Assembly: GCA_017620335.1 (NCBI GenBank)
Contig: JAFZQO010000052.1
Location: 28,581 to 92,580, forward strand
Length of the DNA stretch: 64,000 nt
Direction: 5' to 3'
From: Bacteroidales bacterium
GTDB taxonomy: Bacteria > Bacteroidota > Bacteroidia > Bacteroidales > UBA932
Every line of letters starts with the position of its first letter. Positions within the stretch are counted from its first letter, which is position 1. Positions 61,604 through 64,000 of this stretch are shown here, in pieces. Both the position numbers and the translations under genes were made by a program. Under the pieces are notes generated by a model. The model worked only from the letters and a program-made list of their open reading frames with translations, searched no databases and had not been told where the DNA came from.

Positions 61604-61626
61604 GTGCCCCGGGCGGGAGCACTTTT
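61604..61626 (+). terminator. Terminator of the S41-greA transcript
   Basis: Stem GTGC-CCC (61604-61610) with GGG-A-GCAC (61615-61622), one bulged A, 4-base loop, followed by TTTT (61623-61626). It lies 32 bp after the greA stop, at the edge of the AT-rich region. Confidence 0.6.
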
Positions 61627-61864
61627 GCTATTGATTATTAAATAGTTGACATTTTTACAAGCTAATATACAAGCGCTGCTTGGTCGCCACAACTATGGAT
61701 AATCACAATAAAAAACATGCGATATAAGAAACAACCAATAATGAGAAGGTTCAAAGAATAGTGGAAGGTCCGTTTCAAAGAGTTCCTTTCATTTGAGAGA
61801 ATCATTAGAGCGCGATCCCCACACTTTGCCATATAGTAATTACATCAACAACTAAAAGCTAACA
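61627..61864. other. AT-rich intergenic stretch at the island boundary
   Basis: 238 bp without a supported gene. Composition drops from the GC-rich chromosome to AT-rich sequence here. No tRNA, no direct repeat of attachment-site type and no integrase fragment were recognised. Confidence 0.45.
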
Positions 61865-62245
61865 TTACTTAATCGCATCAACATATAGGTTAGTTTGATA
61901 CTCTTCTTTCCCTATTTTAAAGACGACTTCATAATCGCCAGGTTTTTGAAATACAACTTGGTTAATTCGTAGAACAATGTCATGAATCGCCTCTCTCCCA
62001 TCAGTTACACTTATCTTTATTGGTTGCGCTCCCGTTGTGACGATATCCGGCCCCCCTTTTTCTCGTAAAGTAATCGAAAGCGAGTTATCAACACTTTTGT
62101 CAAAAGACAGTTTTAATACCACGAACAAATCGGGCATCATAAAAGGAAAGGCCGTTGGCGAAATATGATTAAATGTACCGACAATTGTTGTTTTCCCGTT
62201 GGCGGTTTGCGCAAATTCGCACAGTGTAAAAATCTGTATAGTCAT
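61865..62245 (-). CDS. Small protein of DUF6941-like type, third gene of AT-rich cassette
   Basis: 126 residues from MTIQIFTLCEFAQTANGK (ATG 62245); an ATG 14 codons upstream would overlap the previous gene, so the inner start is preferred. The sequence GKTTIVGTFNHISPTAFPFMMPDLFVVLKLSF and the C-terminal FQKPGDYEVVFKIGKEEY suggest a compact beta-sandwich, similar to what I recall of DUF6941. There is no signal peptide or membrane helix, so it is cytoplasmic. It starts 7 bp after the second cassette gene. Function unknown. Confidence 0.7.
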   Translation of the reverse strand: MTIQIFTLCEFAQTANGKTTIVGTFNHISPTAFPFMMPDLFVVLKLSFDKSVDNSLSITLREKGGPDIVTTGAQPIKISVTDGREAIHDIVLRINQVVFQKPGDYEVVFKIGKEEYQTNLYVDAIK

Positions 62246-62252
62246 AATTATT

Positions 62253-62678
62253 CTATTTATCGAGTTGTGGACTTGTGGAATAGCCAAGTTTTTTCAATAA
62301 ATTTTGGAGAGGAGTTCGAATCACAGCGATGGAATGACCTTTTGTGGTAAAAATGGTGGCGCCATGTCGTGCACTTACGCCTTCTTCAACATAATGAGAT
62401 TCTTTTCCTTTTATGGCGAGCCAAATCTCAATAGCATCAGCAGTTAAACGATCATTTAATGCCCTATGAAAGTCCTTTGTCTGATTCTTAATCAATTCAT
62501 CTTGAGGCTCTCCAATTGTTTTTGTCACTTCAGCATGAGAATTATAATCGCAACTGAACAACTTCATTACTTGGTTATACTTCGTATTCTTGACAAGCCC
62601 TTTAGCTTGCCAACGCCTAGTATCGCCATCTAAAACAAGGCCCTCAATAGTATCGCCTATATTATTATATGTTGCCAT
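62253..62678 (-). CDS. Unknown protein, second gene of AT-rich cassette
   Basis: 141 residues, no signal peptide or membrane segment. Visible segments: NIGDTIEGLVLDGDTRRWQAKGL, then a helical part KDFHRALNDRLTADAIEIWLAIKGKESHYVEEGVSARHG, and a C-terminal TTKGHSIAVIRTPLQNLLKKLGYS. I recognise no family or catalytic motif. Its start overlaps the end of the first cassette gene by 14 bp and it ends 7 bp before the third, so all three are co-translated. The AT-rich codon use differs from the rest of the window and suggests transfer. Confidence 0.65.
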   Translation of the reverse strand: MATYNNIGDTIEGLVLDGDTRRWQAKGLVKNTKYNQVMKLFSCDYNSHAEVTKTIGEPQDELIKNQTKDFHRALNDRLTADAIEIWLAIKGKESHYVEEGVSARHGATIFTTKGHSIAVIRTPLQNLLKKLGYSTSPQLDK

Positions 62679-63150
62679 CGGTAATTTCGGGTAATGCTAA
62701 TAGCCGATCGGTTTCTTCAGGGTCAAAAGAAAAAAGAAGAGAAAGATCAGAAGAACTATTCAAATCTTTAATCTTATCTGCAAATCGTAAGATAGCTCTC
62801 ATATCTTCCACTTGGGGCTTATTCTCCGTTGTAATCACATAATCTTCTTCATGAAGTTCGATCTCTTTGTCAAAGGCCTCTTCTGTAAGATTTCCTTCGA
62901 GGAACTGAGAATAGAGGCGGAAGTAGTTTCTTTCCACTGTCCTGTTATTGATAGCACGAACAAGGAGGTTAAGAACATTCTCCGGGATAAAAGAGTTAAG
63001 AATCGTCGTAAATGAATCTCCTTTATACGATCCTACGAAAACTCCTGTATTAACTTTAGGGTTATGAACACCCATTATCATTACAGACGGACTAACACCG
63101 TACCCATATTCAAAAGAGGGTATCGGTTCCATATTAATTGCATCGGTCAT
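62665..63150 (-). CDS. Unknown protein, first gene of AT-rich cassette
   Basis: 161 residues. N-terminus MTDAINMEPIPSFEYGYGVSPSVMIMGVHNPKVNTGVFVG looks beta-rich; the middle NSFIPENVLNLLVRAINNRTVERNYFRLYSQFLEGNLTEEAF and the C-terminus (VEDMRAILRFADKIKDLN) are helical and acidic. No family, signal peptide or membrane helix is seen. It is promoter-proximal: a palindrome and a -7 box lie 31-62 bp upstream. Codon use is AT-rich. Confidence 0.65.
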   Translation of the reverse strand: MTDAINMEPIPSFEYGYGVSPSVMIMGVHNPKVNTGVFVGSYKGDSFTTILNSFIPENVLNLLVRAINNRTVERNYFRLYSQFLEGNLTEEAFDKEIELHEEDYVITTENKPQVEDMRAILRFADKIKDLNSSSDLSLLFSFDPEETDRLLALPEITDGNI

Positions 63151-63180
63151 AGTGTTGTCCTTATAGTTTTTCTTTTTTAG

Positions 63181-63199
63181 GGTATAATGCTATTATACC
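63181..63199. promoter_or_regulatory. Palindromic operator candidate of the AT-rich cassette
   Basis: GGTATAAT-GCT-ATTATACC is a perfect 8-bp inverted repeat with a 3-base centre, 31 bp before the first cassette gene. It lies just downstream of the -7 box, at the expected transcription start, a usual site for a dimeric repressor. Confidence 0.6.
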
Positions 63200-63204
63200 A
63201 AATA

Positions 63205-63212
63205 CAAAGATA
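63205..63212 (-). promoter_or_regulatory. -7 element of the AT-rich cassette
   Basis: Minus-strand TATCTTTG is a perfect TAnnTTTG match, 55 bp upstream of the first cassette start codon and 5 bp from the palindrome. No clear -33 element. Confidence 0.4.
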
Positions 63213-63501
63213 ATACTTTTTATTATAAACGTACCGTTCTCTTGTTTGAATGACTGTTTCAGCCATGTGTTTTCTTTCAAAAGGAACGAAAGAAAGAACA
63301 ATAATGACACATTGTTGGATTGAATATCTTCAATCATCATCTCCTCATTCCACTTCTCCTTTCACGAGTAGTGCATATCTTCATCGGGATTTCGTTTGGT
63401 CACTTGGCGGTTTTTGGGCTGTGTCCGCACTCTGTAAAAACAATTAACAAGATTAAATAAAGGGAAAGGAAAGATAACACAACAGGTTGATTATCACCGT
63501 T

Positions 63502-63529
63502 GTGCAAACCCTCGTGCAAGCTTGTGCAA
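63502..63529 (+). repeat. Three direct GTGCAA repeats
   Basis: GTGCAA begins at 63502, 63514 and 63524, about one helical turn apart, 79-106 bp before the DUF3853-type gene. The spacing suggests a protein-binding array (operator or replication/mobilisation iterons). Confidence 0.5.
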
Positions 63530-63607
63530 GGCCTTCCTGCGTTATTTTTCCTATCCTTGCGGCAGATAACCGCATCCACAACCGGACGCACTAAAAACAT
63601 TTATCAT

Positions 63608-63937
63608 ATGACAAAAACAGATACCACTCCAATTGTGATGCTGACGCTCCAGGATCTTCGTGATGTCATTCGTGAAGAGATGGGCAGCAGCGTCAATGTA
63701 ACGCACGAGAGCGAGACGCCCTCTGCTTCTAAACACGTCCCGGCAAAACTGGCCGGGAAAGAAGTAGTCTTCGGTCTGGACGGCATCTGCAAGATCTTCA
63801 ATTGTAAGATGTCGCGTGCCCAGAAACTGAAGAATACGATTATCAAGGATGCCGTCCATCAAAACGGAAGGACCATCATTACCGATGTCCAAAAGGCATA
63901 TGAACTATTCGAGACCTATTCCAAGAAAAGGAGGTAA
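63608..63937 (+). CDS. DUF3853-type small DNA-binding protein of mobilizable elements
   Basis: 109 residues from MTKTDTTPIVMLTLQD (ATG 63608); the upstream ATG at 63500 lies on the repeat array and adds a non-typical Cys-rich start, so it is rejected. The C-terminal half GLDGICKIFNCKMSRAQKLKNTIIKDAVHQNGRTI is a MerR/excisionase-like helix-turn-helix, as in DUF3853 proteins carried by Bacteroides mobilizable transposons. It likely regulates or assists excision. Two bases separate its stop from the next start codon. Confidence 0.78.
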   Translation: MTKTDTTPIVMLTLQDLRDVIREEMGSSVNVTHESETPSASKHVPAKLAGKEVVFGLDGICKIFNCKMSRAQKLKNTIIKDAVHQNGRTIITDVQKAYELFETYSKKRR

Positions 63938-63939
63938 AG

Positions 63940-64000
63940 ATGATCCACGAGGACAATGGACCGGTCTTTCCGGTCGTTATCTTTCCGGAGAACATTCGGA
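63940..64000 (+). CDS. Start of a further mobile-element gene, cut by window edge
   Basis: An ATG at 63940 opens a frame of 20 visible codons (MIHEDNGPVFPVVIFPENIR) that runs off the window. It follows the DUF3853-type gene by 2 bp. In related elements a primase, VirE-like or helicase gene often follows, but the visible part is too short to assign. Confidence 0.5.
   Translation, partial: MIHEDNGPVFPVVIFPENIR

Larger units (their letters stand above)
63151..63607. other. 457-bp intergenic region of the mobile element
   Basis: It holds the operator and -7 box of the minus-strand cassette at its left side and three GTGCAA repeats at its right side. Short frames here (for instance a 65-codon one at 63250) lack codon bias and motifs and are not called. 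Confidence 0.5.

Noticed and set aside
61573-61864. tRNA gene as integration target after greA
   Set aside because: No cloverleaf or conserved T-loop sequence could be found in this stretch.
63250-63447. 65-codon plus-strand frame in the 457-bp gap
   Set aside because: Ser/Thr-rich random-looking translation and no conserved motif or codon bias.
63502-63529. GTGCAA repeats as a CRISPR array
   Set aside because: Units are only 6 bp with 4-6 bp between them; no spacers or cas genes.

Overview
The window looks like chromosomal DNA of a high-GC member of the Bacteroidota, most likely order Bacteroidales. It has a SusC/SusD pair, many lipoproteins with a Cys lipobox, BspA-type and fimbrillin-like domains, and repeated promoters of the Bacteroidetes form (TTG or TTTG, 19-21 bp, TAnnTTTG) with leaders of about 20-35 nt. 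The genus cannot be fixed from sequence alone. A gut or rumen Rikenellaceae/Cryptobacteroides-like organism is a guess. No tRNA, rRNA, CRISPR array or insertion sequence was seen.

Layout. (1) 1-16.2 kb is core housekeeping and cell wall: Xaa-Pro aminopeptidase (cut by the left edge), a lipoprotein, the operon PBP1A-ddl-prmC, topA, an Lrp/AsnC regulator, ispD, and the rod-shape operon mreB-mreC-mreD-mrdA-rodA. (2) 16.2-23 kb: nitroreductase, an outer-membrane porin with a GH5 glycanase, and an operon of a Big_2 lipoprotein and a composite fimbrillin-like/LRR/M64 peptidase. (3) 23-38.6 kb is a polysaccharide utilisation locus that points to amino-sugar glycans. GH2-susC-susD runs left from a divergent promoter region, and GH20 hexosaminidase, XylR-type regulator and a histidine phosphatase fused to a propeller run right. 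Next to it lie nagB and a NagB-like/LmbE deacetylase fusion. Surface enzymes would release GlcN/GlcNAc, SusCD would import it, and deacetylase and deaminase would feed fructose-6-phosphate. (4) 38.7-43.7 kb is a set of exported proteins of unclear joint role: a TolB-like propeller fused to a sugar isomerase barrel, a lipoprotein with a URO-D fold, a degenerate retropepsin-TPR protein and a Tat-exported FMN oxidase-like protein. (5) 43.7-52.3 kb: pbpC and an alpha-2-macroglobulin in one operon, then a very small ABC module. (6) 52.4-61.6 kb: GH43, a polytopic membrane protein, M28 peptidase with DUF3667, two tandem esterases, an S41-like lipoprotein and greA.

(7) From about 61.6 kb composition changes sharply to AT-rich. 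A compact three-gene operon of unknown function lies behind a palindromic operator candidate, followed by a DUF3853-type gene and the start of another gene at the right edge. This is probably the end of a mobilizable element with a cargo cassette, and it is the most novel-looking part of the window.

Genes are densely packed. Several convergent pairs share their stop codons, and many operons have 1-4 bp spacings or ATGA overlaps.
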